Below, one piece after another: positions 1 to 8,562 of a stretch of DNA of 64,000 nucleotides (positions within the stretch are counted from its first letter, which is position 1; each line of letters begins with the position of its first letter). The stretch spans positions 1 to 64,000 of the forward strand of contig NZ_LR733413.1 of NCBI RefSeq assembly GCF_902506345.1, in the 5' to 3' direction. The position numbers were made by a program, and so were the translations under genes. The notes under the pieces are model-generated. The model worked only from the letters and a program-made list of their open reading frames with translations. It was not told the origin of the DNA and searched no databases. The stretch is from Flavobacterium sp. 9R (lineage in GTDB: Bacteria; Bacteroidota; Bacteroidia; Flavobacteriales; Flavobacteriaceae).

Positions 1-1382
1 TGAGTATTGATGCAAATGGTAATTTAACCGTTGCTCCAAACACTCCAAGTGGCACGTATACTATCACGTATGAATTATGTGAAGTAGGTGCAACCCCAGC
101 GAATTGTGATACAGCAATAGCTACGGTTGTAATAAACACTATCGACGCTGTAGACGATGGCTTACAACAGGTAGTAAGTTTGTTTGGAAAAACAATCAAT
201 AGTGTTTTATTGAATGATATTTTTAATGGAGTATTATTAACCCCAGCTACATACAACACAGTTAGTTTAAGTGGAGTAACAGTTCCAACAGGGTTTACCT
301 TAAATTCAGACGGTTCTATTGATGTTGCAGCAGGAACACCAATAGGTACTTACACAATTGTGTATCAAATTTGTACTAAGAGTACTCCGGTTTTGTGTGA
401 TCAAGCAACAGTTATCGTTGAGATACAGAATTTACCAGCCCCAGCTCCACCAGTGGTTTTTGCGGATGATGATACTGTTGGATCGATTGATGGAATTAAT
501 GGTGCTACAAATGTTATTTCAATATTGTCTAATGATTTTATTGGTCTAGCTGCGGCAACAGCAAATAACGTAAACATAAGTATCATCACTGCTGATGCTA
601 CTGGTAGTTTAATACTAAATCCTGACGGCTCAGTGGATGTGAAAGCAGGAACACCAGCAGGTACGTATACTTTTGTTTATGAGATATGCACTAAAAACAC
701 TCCTGTAGTTTGTGATCAAGCCACAGTAACAGTAACAGTTGTTGCACCAGTTATTGTTGCGACCAATGATGATTACAGCAACCAACCTATTGATTCTTCA
801 AAAGGAACTGTATTGGATATTTTAGCCAATGATAGGCTGAATAACGGAACGGTAAGTGCTCCTCAAGTAGTGATTACTATTGTTGATACTAATGGGATAG
901 CAGGGGTTACGGTAGACGCACAAGGAAAAATAACTATTCCAGTTGGAACCCCAGTTGGTACCTATGTATTGACCTATAGAATTTGTGATGTGGTTAATCC
1001 TAACAATTGTGCCACGGCTACGATTACTATAGTTGTAAAAGACCCTTGTGATTTTGATGATAGTGCCTCTTCTTGTGATATTTTAATACACAATGCTTTT
1101 TCTCCGAATAATGACGGAAGAAACGAAGAGTTTCTAATAGAAAGAATAGAAAACTATCCAGAGAACACCGTTGAAATCTATAACCGTTGGGGAGTACTAG
1201 TTTTTGAAGTGTCGGGTTATGATAATGCTTCAAAAGTGTTTGTTGGATTGTCAGAAGGCCGTGTAACAGTAAACAAAGCCGATGCTCTACCTAATGGAAC
1301 CTACTACTATGTGGTTAAATATAAAAAACCAATTAGTGGAGTAGTAAATCAAAAAGCAGGATTCTTATACTTATCAAGATAA
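1..1382 (+). CDS. Repeat adhesin with gliding-motility-type C-terminal domain (3' part only)
   Basis: The frame is open from the first bases of the window, so this is the C-terminal 459 residues of a longer protein; the TTG at 180 is not a true start. It contains three full and one partial repeat of about 85-95 residues, each ending in a motif like AGTPAGTYTFVYEICTK followed by a CDxATVTV strand. These resemble the bacterial Ig-like/cadherin-like repeats of large surface adhesins. The last 100 or so residues (NAFSPNNDGRNE, VEIYNRWGVLVFE, GTYYYVVKY) match the gliding-motility-associated C-terminal domain, a type B T9SS sorting signal. It sits directly before a PorP/SprF gene and an OmpA-like gene, the usual arrangement for SprB-like adhesins. 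It is probably exported to the cell surface by T9SS; the ligand is unknown. Confidence 0.9.
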   Translation, partial: SIDANGNLTVAPNTPSGTYTITYELCEVGATPANCDTAIATVVINTIDAVDDGLQQVVSLFGKTINSVLLNDIFNGVLLTPATYNTVSLSGVTVPTGFTLNSDGSIDVAAGTPIGTYTIVYQICTKSTPVLCDQATVIVEIQNLPAPAPPVVFADDDTVGSIDGINGATNVISILSNDFIGLAAATANNVNISIITADATGSLILNPDGSVDVKAGTPAGTYTFVYEICTKNTPVVCDQATVTVTVVAPVIVATNDDYSNQPIDSSKGTVLDILANDRLNNGTVSAPQVVITIVDTNGIAGVTVDAQGKITIPVGTPVGTYVLTYRICDVVNPNNCATATITIVVKDPCDFDDSASSCDILIHNAFSPNNDGRNEEFLIERIENYPENTVEIYNRWGVLVFEVSGYDNASKVFVGLSEGRVTVNKADALPNGTYYYVVKYKKPISGVVNQKAGFLYLSR

Positions 1383-1395
1383 ACTAAACAAAGAA

Positions 1396-1423
1396 TAGCC
1401 TGAGCTATACAAAACTCAGGCTA
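1396..1423 (+). other. Intercistronic hairpin between adhesin and PorP/SprF gene
   Basis: A perfect 9-bp stem (TAGCCTGAG / CTCAGGCTA) with a 10-nt loop lies between the two genes. No T-run follows, so it is more likely an mRNA-processing or stability hairpin, or a weak terminator, than a strong terminator. Confidence 0.5.
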
Positions 1424-1437
1424 AAATAAAATATACA

Positions 1438-2349
1438 ATGAAAACAAGAATAGTTACTTTCATTACAATGTTACTTGCTATAGTGAGTTATGGTCAACAA
1501 GATGCACAATTCACTCAGTATATGTACAACACCATCAATATCAACCCAGCTTATGCAGGGAGCCGAGGCGCTATGAGTATCTTTGCTTTGCACCGTACGC
1601 AATGGGTAGGTTTGGATGGAGCACCTACTACTAATGCAGCATCGATTAATACTCCTATAAATAGCAGTAATTTAGGGTTAGGAGTTTCATTTGTAAATGA
1701 CAAAATTGGGCCCACAAATGAAAACACTATTTCTGCTGACTTATCTTATACCATTCCAACCTCAGAGAATTTCAAACTTTCTTTTGGAATGAAAGCCACA
1801 GCAAATTTATTTAATTTGAATGTTGATAAACTGAATCCCGCAGATCAAGGTGATCCACAATTTCAAAATTTAAGAAACGTATTTACCCCTAATGTTGGTG
1901 CAGGAATCTACTATCACTCAGATAAAGCTTATCTAGGACTATCAGTGCCAAATTTTATTCAAACTAATCGATACGATGATAATCAAGTGGCAATTTTCAA
2001 AGAGAAAATAAACTACTATTTAATTGGAGGTTATGTGTTTGATTTGTCAAATGATATCAAATTCAAACCCGCATTTTTAACCAAATTAGTCGAAGGTTCT
2101 CCGTTACAAGTTGATGTTTCTGCCAACTTTATGTTCATAGAAAAAGTAGTCGTTGGAGTAGCCTATCGTTGGAGCGCAGCAATGAGCGCGATGGTTGGGT
2201 TTCAAGTTACAGATGGAATGTATATTGGGTATGGATACGATTTAGAAACCACCAATTTAGAGAACTATAATTCAGGTACGCACGAAATTTTCTTGCGATA
2301 TGAAATCTTCAAAAACAACGAAAAAGTAATAACCCCAAGGTTTTTCTAA
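1438..2349 (+). CDS. PorP/SprF family type IX secretion membrane protein
   Basis: A 303-residue outer-membrane protein with a cleavable signal (ending near SYG-QQ at about residue 20) and the family N-terminus DAQFTQYMYNTININPAYAGSRG. The rest alternates polar and hydrophobic residues as in a beta-barrel. PorP/SprF proteins are paired with T9SS substrates carrying type B C-terminal domains and help export or anchor them at the cell surface. The gene starts 55 bp after the adhesin stop, so this copy most likely serves that adhesin, as SprF serves SprB. The family assignment is strong; the partnership is inferred from position. Confidence 0.92.
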   Translation: MKTRIVTFITMLLAIVSYGQQDAQFTQYMYNTININPAYAGSRGAMSIFALHRTQWVGLDGAPTTNAASINTPINSSNLGLGVSFVNDKIGPTNENTISADLSYTIPTSENFKLSFGMKATANLFNLNVDKLNPADQGDPQFQNLRNVFTPNVGAGIYYHSDKAYLGLSVPNFIQTNRYDDNQVAIFKEKINYYLIGGYVFDLSNDIKFKPAFLTKLVEGSPLQVDVSANFMFIEKVVVGVAYRWSAAMSAMVGFQVTDGMYIGYGYDLETTNLENYNSGTHEIFLRYEIFKNNEKVITPRFF

Positions 2350-2361
2350 AAAAAATAAACG

Positions 2362-4305
2362 ATGAAAAGACAGTTACTTCTTTGTCTTGCTATAACCTCT
2401 TTTTTGAGTAATTCTGGTTTTGCTCAAAAAGCCAAGATAGCATCCGCTGATAAGAAATACAATAGTTATGCGTACATTGATGCGATACAGACCTACGAGC
2501 GACTTGCTGCAAAAGGTTATCAATCGGGAGAAATGTTTGAGAAATTGGGTAATGCCTATTATTTTAATTCTGATTTTGAAAAAGCAGCTCAATCTTATGA
2601 AAAGCTATATCAATTGCAGTCAGAATTAGCACCAGAGTATTATTACCGTTATGCTCAATCATTAAAAGCTTCAGGAAAAGAAAAAGAAGCGGCAAGTGTA
2701 TTGGCTAAATTCGAAAGCAAATCTGCAAACGATAGTCGAAGCAGACGCTTGAGAAACAATAGCGATTATTTAGAAGATATTAAAGCTAATGTTGGCATCT
2801 ATACCATTGAAAATGCTGGAATCAATTCTAAATATTCTGATTATGGAAGTGCTATTGTTGATAATAAATTGATTTTTACTTCTGCAAGAGATACTGGAGG
2901 AGTAGGTCAGCGTAAACACGCTTGGACAGGTGAACATTTTACGAATTTGTATGCCGCTGGTGTTAACGGAGAACTTATTCCGAGTAATCCCGTTCGTTAT
3001 GATGCAAATGTTAATTCTAAATTCCATGAAGCTACACCAGTGTTTACCAAAGATGGTAACACTATGTATTTTACCAGAAACAACTATTTGGACGGTAAAA
3101 AAGGAAAAGATGCCAACAAAGTTACGTTGCTTAAAATCTATAAAGCCACTTTGGTAAACAATAGATGGACAAATGTAACCGAGTTGCCATTCAATAGCAA
3201 TAACTTCAGTACTGCACATCCTGCCTTGAGTCCCGATGAACAAACGTTGTATTTTGCCTCAGATAGACCAGGAACTATTGGGCAGTCTGATTTGTATAAA
3301 GTAGTCATCAATAGCAACGGAACTTATGGGGAACCCATCAATTTAGGAGCAGAAATTAATACTGAAGGAAGAGAAACTTTTCCATTTGTAACCAAAGACA
3401 ATCAATTGTATTTTGCTTCAGACGGTCACCCTGGACTAGGAGGATTGGATATTTTTACTTCCAAAATCAACAACGATGGTAGTTTTGGCGAAGTTGAAAA
3501 TGATGGGGCAGAAGTGAACTCTCCCAAAGATGATTTTGGATACTACAGAGATAGCGAAATCAATAAGGGATTCTTCTCTTCCAATCGTGAAGGAGGATTG
3601 GGTTCCGATGATATTTATCGATTTACAAGTAGAGACAAGTGCAAACAAATCTTAAAAGGAATAGTGACAGATAGTGCTACTGGTGTTGCTTTGGCAGGTG
3701 TACAGCTGATTCTTTTGAATAAGCAATACAAAGTGATTGCAGAGACCACATCTGATGCTTCAGGATATTATGCTTTTGATGTAAATTGCAGAAAAACTTA
3801 CCATATAAGAGCTAACAAAAAAGACTATACTTCAAAAGAGACAAAGCTTAGAACTCCTGAAGTAACTGGAGAGACAAAGCTTGATATTCAGTTAGAAAGT
3901 ACTATTTGTAGAGTTGCAGTTGGTGATGATTTGGGTAAATGTTTTGGCATCAAAATGATTTATTTTGACTTAGATAAGTCTACTATTCGTAAAGAAGCCG
4001 CTTTGGATTTAGCCAAAATATTAGATGTTTTGATGCAAAATCCAACTATGAAATTGGACATTCGTTCTCATACCGATTGCAGACAAACAGCAAAATACAA
4101 TTTATTATTATCAGACAGAAGAGCAAAAGCAACAATTGCTTGGTTGGTATCAAAAGGAATCGATTCCTCTAGGCTTACCGGACGAGGTTATGGAGAATCA
4201 CAACTCATTAACGATTGCGGATGCGAACCTACAAATGCCTCAAACTGCACTGAAGAACAACATCAAATGAACCGCAGAAGTGAATTTATTATAACAGCAC
4301 TCTAA
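2362..4305 (+). CDS. OmpA-family envelope protein with TPR, PD40-type repeats and a carboxypeptidase-regulatory-like domain
   Basis: A 647-residue protein with a signal peptide (about 1-21, ending SGFAQ). Domains in order: TPR-like helices (about 25-130), PD40/WD40-like beta-propeller repeats (LIFTSARD, LYFASDRPGTIGQSDLY, FFSSNREGGLGSDDIYRF; about 145-425), a carboxypeptidase-D regulatory-like sandwich (about 428-510), and a C-terminal OmpA peptidoglycan-binding domain (IYFDLDKSTIRKEA, SHTDCR, LSDRRAKATIAWLVSKGI, NRRSEF). This architecture is standard for the third gene of adhesin-SprF-OmpA clusters and for PorE-like T9SS components. It starts 12 bp after the previous stop, so the three genes probably form one operon. 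It likely links the outer-membrane machinery to peptidoglycan. Confidence 0.9.
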   Translation: MKRQLLLCLAITSFLSNSGFAQKAKIASADKKYNSYAYIDAIQTYERLAAKGYQSGEMFEKLGNAYYFNSDFEKAAQSYEKLYQLQSELAPEYYYRYAQSLKASGKEKEAASVLAKFESKSANDSRSRRLRNNSDYLEDIKANVGIYTIENAGINSKYSDYGSAIVDNKLIFTSARDTGGVGQRKHAWTGEHFTNLYAAGVNGELIPSNPVRYDANVNSKFHEATPVFTKDGNTMYFTRNNYLDGKKGKDANKVTLLKIYKATLVNNRWTNVTELPFNSNNFSTAHPALSPDEQTLYFASDRPGTIGQSDLYKVVINSNGTYGEPINLGAEINTEGRETFPFVTKDNQLYFASDGHPGLGGLDIFTSKINNDGSFGEVENDGAEVNSPKDDFGYYRDSEINKGFFSSNREGGLGSDDIYRFTSRDKCKQILKGIVTDSATGVALAGVQLILLNKQYKVIAETTSDASGYYAFDVNCRKTYHIRANKKDYTSKETKLRTPEVTGETKLDIQLESTICRVAVGDDLGKCFGIKMIYFDLDKSTIRKEAALDLAKILDVLMQNPTMKLDIRSHTDCRQTAKYNLLLSDRRAKATIAWLVSKGIDSSRLTGRGYGESQLINDCGCEPTNASNCTEEQHQMNRRSEFIITAL

Positions 4306-4321
4306 TTATTTTTTCAAAACT

Positions 4322-4351
4322 AAAAAGCTACTTAATCAAGTAGCTTTTTTT
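4322..4351 (+). terminator. Intrinsic terminator after the adhesin-SprF-OmpA operon
   Basis: Stem AAAGCTACTT / AAGTAGCTTT with a 4-nt loop followed by a T-run, located between convergent genes. Confidence 0.8.
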
Positions 4352-4357
4352 ATGGAG

Positions 4358-5506
4358 TTATTTAAATGGATTTCGTTCTTGCCAAATTGTTTTTGGTTCA
4401 AGATAATGAAAGAAGCGGGGTAAAAAATAATTAATTATTGGGTTTTTATGCTCCATTAATCCATACATAGTTTCTGGTTTCGCTCCAACAGAACTTTTGA
4501 TTTCTAATGCTGTTCTGGCAAAAATTATGGTTTTGAATTCTTTTTTTATTGAATAAGCAATCATATCATAAAGCATGTTCAAATACAACATTTTTTCTCG
4601 TTGAATGGTCTCATCATAACCTAAAAAATAGGTGTCCATAGTGTCGCCATTTTTGATTAATGTATTGAAGCCAATTAATTTTTCATTCAGAAAGTAACCA
4701 TAAAATAAGAAATGGTCTTTCCATATTTTTTTTAAGTTACTGAAATGATTCTGAGATAGAAAAAAAGAGTTAAATGGAGCATTTTTGGCAACGTGATGAT
4801 AGAGTTCATAAATCAATGCCTCATTTTGTTCTATTTCATCCAGAGCTAATTTTCGTTTAATTATGCCTTCGGCTTTTTTTCTAGCTCTTTTATATTGGTC
4901 TCTATATTTCTTGGATAAAGCGTCTATATAATCTTGTTCGTTGTTCCAATGTTCAGGAATTGAGAAAATCATATTGGGTTGCGTAGTGAATTGAAAAACA
5001 GATCCAAATGGCGTTTGATTGATTTTGTCTTTTTCGGCTTTAGAGAAATCTTTACTGGTTCTTAAATGAATTTGAATTTCTTCCTTTTTTAACATTCTTT
5101 CGATGCTATTTCGGGCCTCAAAAAGCACTTTTATTTGTTCATCGAAAGGGATAAAGTCCAAAAAAGTATAAGCATTTTCACCAGTTAACATACAGTTGCC
5201 AAGAAATAAAACGTGGGAAGAAAAACGTTTAAAAGCAAAATTTCTAATAATTGTTTTTAAACATTTATCGCGTTCTCCAAACGATTCTAATTTGTTTAAA
5301 TCTAAAAACTGACTTAAGGCAACACCCACTAATTGGTTATTTTGAAACACACCTATGAAAAAACATCGCATATTCTCAGGACACGATTGTTCAAGTATTT
5401 CAAAGTATTCTCTTTGTAAAAAAATAGTAGAGTTGGCAATTGTATTCCAATTTTCAGGAAGTTCATTTGCTGATTGATAAATTGTAAATGAGAGAGATGT
5501 ATTCAA
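4358..5506 (-). CDS. GNAT/FemAB-like acyltransferase family protein
   Basis: A 382-residue soluble protein. The central part (YIDALSKKYRDQYKRARKKAEG, then YGYFLNEKLIGFNTLI, DTMDTYFLGYD, LYLNMLYDMIAYSIKKEFKTIIFARTALEIKSSVGAKP) resembles the acetyltransferase-like (BioF2/FemAB-type, GNAT) fold. Substrate is not known. The start is TTG: the in-frame codon just upstream is TAA, and the first in-frame ATG is near residue 46, so TTG at 5506 is the only sensible start. A TAAATTTG box lies about 25 bp upstream. It is convergent with the OmpA gene. Confidence 0.7.
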   Translation of the reverse strand: MNTSLSFTIYQSANELPENWNTIANSTIFLQREYFEILEQSCPENMRCFFIGVFQNNQLVGVALSQFLDLNKLESFGERDKCLKTIIRNFAFKRFSSHVLFLGNCMLTGENAYTFLDFIPFDEQIKVLFEARNSIERMLKKEEIQIHLRTSKDFSKAEKDKINQTPFGSVFQFTTQPNMIFSIPEHWNNEQDYIDALSKKYRDQYKRARKKAEGIIKRKLALDEIEQNEALIYELYHHVAKNAPFNSFFLSQNHFSNLKKIWKDHFLFYGYFLNEKLIGFNTLIKNGDTMDTYFLGYDETIQREKMLYLNMLYDMIAYSIKKEFKTIIFARTALEIKSSVGAKPETMYGLMEHKNPIINYFLPRFFHYLEPKTIWQERNPFK

Positions 5507-5530
5507 TTAGATTAAAGTTGGTATAAATGA

Positions 5531-5538
5531 CAAATTTA
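5531..5538 (-). promoter_or_regulatory. Candidate -7 promoter box (TAAATTTG) for the acyltransferase-like gene
   Basis: Matches the Bacteroidota -7 consensus TAnnTTTG on the minus strand, about 25 bp before the TTG start. No clear -33 TTG was seen. Confidence 0.45.
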
Positions 5539-5635
5539 ATCTAAAAAGTCATATATGGTTGGGTATTGCAAAAAGAACTCAAATTAAGGCTTTGAATAGT
5601 AAAAAAAGCAGTAGTAGAGTAATAATGTATTAGTA

Positions 5636-5672
5636 TAAAAAAAATGCGTTTCTACAGATTTGAAACGCATTT
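5636..5672 (-). terminator. Intrinsic terminator after the DUF1761 gene
   Basis: Read on the minus strand, a 10-bp stem (AATGCGTTTC / GAAACGCATT) is followed by a run of T, a few bases past the DUF1761 stop. Confidence 0.8.
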
Positions 5673-5678
5673 TTAATT

Positions 5679-6167
5679 TTATGTCCAGCCACAAATAATG
5701 GCGCCCATAATAGTTAGTGTGACTATCCAATATCCAGAATGAATAAAGATGTATTTCCAAGATTTTCTCTCAAATAAGCCATTAATGGCAATCATAGGAA
5801 AAGCAAAAAACAAACCGCTAATAAAACCGTGCAATGCGCCGTGTTTAAAAGTTCTGAAGGCGGTTCCATAATCAGCCATAAAGGCCGTGAAAGAGGGGAG
5901 AACCTCGTTTACTTTTGCCGGACCACCAACCATTCCAAGTGCTCCCATTTGATGAATAGTTAATGTCATTTCAATAGAAGCAATAAATAAAGAAAAGAGG
6001 TAAGTGAAGCCGAAAATTTTTAACATATTTCCTGTTTTTAGCTGGTCTTCAGTTAATCCTGCTTCTTTCATCCAAATGGTTCCAAATACTTTCGGATGAT
6101 ACCAAACAAATCCGACAAAAAGTGTAATAATAGCCGCTACAAATAGTGCTACAAAATTCATTTCCAT
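5679..6167 (-). CDS. DUF1761 family membrane protein
   Basis: About 162 residues with four predicted membrane segments. The N-terminus NFVALFVAAIITLFVGFVWYHPKVFG, with the WYHPxxFGxxWM motif, is typical of DUF1761; KHGALHGFISGLFFAFPMIAINGLFERKSWKYIFIHSGYW closes the domain. Function is unknown. The longest frame begins with TTG at 6173; ATG at 6167 or 6161 is preferred. It has its own upstream -7 box and downstream terminator, so it is probably monocistronic. Confidence 0.82.
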   Translation of the reverse strand: MEMNFVALFVAAIITLFVGFVWYHPKVFGTIWMKEAGLTEDQLKTGNMLKIFGFTYLFSLFIASIEMTLTIHQMGALGMVGGPAKVNEVLPSFTAFMADYGTAFRTFKHGALHGFISGLFFAFPMIAINGLFERKSWKYIFIHSGYWIVTLTIMGAIICGWT

Positions 6168-6193
6168 AATCAACTGGTTTTAAGGTTATTATT

Positions 6194-6201
6194 CAAATAT
6201 A
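6194..6201 (-). promoter_or_regulatory. Candidate -7 promoter box (TATATTTG) for the DUF1761 gene
   Basis: TAnnTTTG match on the minus strand 27 bp before the ATG at 6167. Confidence 0.45.
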
Positions 6202-6347
6202 CAAAAAAGGTTCAAGTTTGGTTGGTAATTTTTTTTGTAGGATTTGAAGGCTTCTTTTTTTTATTGATGTATTTTGTCGATTTTATTTGCATTTCACCTT
6301 TAAGTATTCTATTTTTAAAAAGTTTATTTAAGAATATTTTAACAGCT

Positions 6348-7166
6348 ATGAAAAAGGTAATTTGTCTACTGTTTTTGTCTTTAACTGCAAGTTCATTTGC
6401 TGCGGTTCCAGCCCTAGAACGCGAGGTTTTGTTAGAATTATATCATTCTACAAATGGCTATCATTGGAAAAACAAATGGAATTTAGCCGCTCCAGTTGCT
6501 ACTTGGTATGGTGTTACTGTTCTAGAGGATAAAGTAGTAGGTCTCGATTTGTCTGATAATAATTTGTCAGGTTTATTGCCAGAATCTATAGGTAATTTAT
6601 CATCCTTAAAGAAAATAAATTTTTGCAATAATCGAATTGAGGGTGCTATTCCAAAAACAATAGGTAATCTAACGGCTCTTACGCAGCTAAATTTATCACA
6701 TAACCAACTTTCAGGAGTGATACCATCATCAATTGGAAATTTATTGAATTTGGTGCAAATAGAGTTGTTTATGAATAAATTAAAAGGGAGCTTGCCATTT
6801 GAGTTAGGTAAGTTAAGTAAACTCGAAGTTTTATCTATTTACAATAATGAAATTGAAGGCAAAATTCCAGTTTCCTTATACACTATACAATCTTTAAAAG
6901 TGATGTTATTAAGTGGAAATCGCTTAAATGGAGAATTGCTCTCTGATATTGTTAAGCTGAAAGATTTAGAAACATTGAGTTTGTTTGATAATGAGTTGAA
7001 AGGTTTGATTCCTAAAGAATTAGAAGCATTAAAAAAATTAAGAGAATTGAACATTTCTTATAATCAGTTCAATGGACCTGTATCCAAGAATTTAGTTGAT
7101 AAAGATGCTTTGAATATGACGATGTTGACCTCTAACGGAAAAATTGTTTTGCTAGAAACAATATAA
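6348..7166 (+). CDS. Secreted leucine-rich-repeat protein (plant-type LRR)
   Basis: 272 residues from ATG 6348, which begins a clear signal peptide (MKKVICLLFLSLTASSFA). The frame extends upstream to 6222, but that part is a non-signal hydrophobic stretch and is rejected. After an LRR cap region (LLELYHSTNGYHWKNKWNL, then WYGVTV) come about eight repeats of 23-24 residues of the form LxxLxxLxLxxNxLxGxIPxxIGNL, the plant-specific LRR class. No C-terminal T9SS sorting domain is visible and the protein ends soon after the last repeat. It is probably exported to the periplasm or outside; its binding partner is unknown. Confidence 0.85.
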   Translation: MKKVICLLFLSLTASSFAAVPALEREVLLELYHSTNGYHWKNKWNLAAPVATWYGVTVLEDKVVGLDLSDNNLSGLLPESIGNLSSLKKINFCNNRIEGAIPKTIGNLTALTQLNLSHNQLSGVIPSSIGNLLNLVQIELFMNKLKGSLPFELGKLSKLEVLSIYNNEIEGKIPVSLYTIQSLKVMLLSGNRLNGELLSDIVKLKDLETLSLFDNELKGLIPKELEALKKLRELNISYNQFNGPVSKNLVDKDALNMTMLTSNGKIVLLETI

Positions 7167-7201
7167 TTTGTATCAATACGCTTTTAGATTTAGTTAATAA
7201 A

Positions 7202-7226
7202 AAACCTGCTTTTAGCAGGTTTTTTT
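7202..7226 (+). terminator. Intrinsic terminator after the LRR gene
   Basis: Stem AAACCTGCT / AGCAGGTTT with a 3-nt loop, then a T-run. Confidence 0.85.
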
Positions 7227-7263
7227 GTGGAGTATCATAAGAATTGACTAAAGTTTTGGGTAT

Positions 7264-7296
7264 AAAAAAACACCAGCTTTTTCAAGTGGTGTTTTC
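7264..7296 (-). terminator. Terminator for the tandem tRNA genes
   Basis: On the minus strand, AAACACCA pairs with TGGTGTTT and is followed by Ts, directly downstream of the last tRNA. Confidence 0.65.
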
Positions 7297-7299
7297 TAG

Positions 7300-7372
7300 T
7301 AGCGGGAACTGGACTCGAACCAGTGACCTTCGGGTTATGAGCCCGACGAGCTGCCTACTGCTCTATCCCGCG
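7300..7372 (-). tRNA. tRNA-fMet (CAT), downstream copy
   Basis: A complete 73-nt cloverleaf can be drawn without CCA. The anticodon loop is CTCATAA. The anticodon stem has three consecutive G-C pairs (TCGGG / CCCGA) and position 1 C faces T at 72, leaving the end unpaired. Both are hallmarks of initiator tRNA. The T arm is ACTGG-TTCGAGT-CCAGT. The CCA end is not encoded. Confidence 0.93.
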
Positions 7373-7407
7373 ATGTGCGTTTTGTAATCTCAGTAAAATT
7401 AACTTAG

Positions 7408-7480
7408 TAGCGGGAACAGGACTCGAACCTGTGACCTTCGGGTTATGAGCCCGACGAGCTGCCTACTGCTCTATCCCGCG
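7408..7480 (-). tRNA. tRNA-fMet (CAT), upstream copy
   Basis: Same 73-nt structure as its neighbour 35 bp away, with the C1/T72 mismatch and three G-C pairs in the anticodon stem. It differs in the T stem, which is ACAGG / CCTGT here: two compensating changes that keep the pair. The two genes are probably co-transcribed on the minus strand. Confidence 0.93.
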
Positions 7481-7569
7481 ATGTTTCGGGTGCAAATGTA
7501 CGACGTTTTTCTAGAAATACAACCAAAATTTAAAAAAATGTTTTATTTCGTCTATTGAGTTGATATGGC

Positions 7570-7577
7570 TACCTTTG
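7570..7577 (+). promoter_or_regulatory. Candidate -7 promoter box (TACCTTTG) for era
   Basis: TAnnTTTG match followed by CAGCC, about 53 bp before the era ATG at 7631. It lies inside the longest open frame, which supports the downstream ATG as the true start. Confidence 0.5.
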
Positions 7578-7630
7578 CAGCCTATATCTTTTACATCGAA
7601 TTTTGCGAAGTAAAATTAAATGAATTAAAA

Positions 7631-8512
7631 ATGACACATAAAGCCGGTTTTGTAAATATAATTGGAAATCCAAACGTTGGAAAATCAACACTAATGAATG
7701 CTTTTGTTGGGGAACGATTATCTATTATTACCTCTAAAGCACAAACTACCAGACATAGAATTTTAGGAATTGTAAATGGAGACGATTTTCAATTGATTTT
7801 GTCCGATACTCCAGGAATTATTAAACCCGCTTATGAAATGCAAGAAGCAATGATGGGTTTTGTAAAGTCGGCTTTTGAAGATGCCGATGTTTTGATTTAT
7901 ATGGTGGAGATTGGCGAACAAGAATTGAAAGACGATGCTTTTTTTAATAAAATTATCCATTCTAAAATTCCTGTTTTGTTGTTGTTGAACAAAATTGATA
8001 ATTCGAATCAAGAGCAATTGGAAGAGCAAGTAGCTTTTTGGACGGCCAAAGTTCCAAATGCCGAGATTTATCCGATATCTGCCTTGCAAAATTTTAATGT
8101 TCCTGAAGTGTTTCAAAGAATCATTGCTTTGTTACCTGAATCTCCAGCCTATTATCCTAAAGATCAATTAACGGATAAACCGGAACGTTTTTTTGTAAAC
8201 GAAACGATTCGCGAAAAAATATTGTTGAATTACAGTAAGGAGATTCCATATGCTGTAGAAATTGTTACCGAAGAATTTTTGGAAACAGATACTATTATTC
8301 GTATTCGCTCTTTGATTATGGTAGAGCGTGATACACAAAAAGGAATTATCATTGGTCATAAAGGTGCCGCTTTGAAAAAAGTAGGAATGGATGCCCGTGT
8401 TGATTTGGAAAAATTCTTTGGCAAACAAATTCATATTGAATTGTATGTAAAAGTGAACAAAAATTGGAGAAGCAACGCCAATATGTTGAAGCGTTTCGGG
8501 TATAATCAGTAG
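7631..8512 (+). CDS. era: GTPase Era
   Basis: 293 residues from ATG 7631. The frame opens at 7565, but the family N-terminus ([25 protein letters not shown]) begins right after this ATG. G motifs: GNPNVGKST (P-loop, about 12-20), the QTTRHR switch, DTPGI (G3), NKID (G4) and SAL (G5). The C-terminal KH domain carries GHKGAALKKVGMDARVDLEKFFGKQIHIELYVKV. Era binds the 3' end of 16S rRNA and acts in 30S assembly. The stop codon lies within a dispersed palindrome. It is close to der, a second ribosome-assembly GTPase. Confidence 0.97.
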   Translation: MTHKAGFVNIIGNPNVGKSTLMNAFVGERLSIITSKAQTTRHRILGIVNGDDFQLILSDTPGIIKPAYEMQEAMMGFVKSAFEDADVLIYMVEIGEQELKDDAFFNKIIHSKIPVLLLLNKIDNSNQEQLEEQVAFWTAKVPNAEIYPISALQNFNVPEVFQRIIALLPESPAYYPKDQLTDKPERFFVNETIREKILLNYSKEIPYAVEIVTEEFLETDTIIRIRSLIMVERDTQKGIIIGHKGAALKKVGMDARVDLEKFFGKQIHIELYVKVNKNWRSNANMLKRFGYNQ

Positions 8513-8536
8513 GGACAGGTCGTGACCTGTCCGTAC
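8509..8536. repeat. 28-bp near-palindrome, first copy, containing the era stop codon
   Basis: A 9-bp arm GGACAGGTC and its complement GACCTGTCC around a GT centre, bounded by GTA and TAC. The TAG in the first arm is the stop codon of era. It is a variant of the palindrome 26 bp downstream and shares the preceding TAATCAGTAG context. Confidence 0.75.
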
Positions 8537-8562
8537 GGATGTTTGGGAAAATAGTTTAATCA

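Noticed and set aside
1..1382. The adhesin repeats as a tandem DNA repeat or assembly artefact
   Set aside because: The repeats are protein-level only, with diverged nucleotide sequence, as expected for natural Ig-like repeats.
2770..3243. 157-residue minus-strand frame inside the OmpA-family gene
   Set aside because: Complete overlap with a well-supported gene on the other strand, no domain, composition of an antisense shadow.
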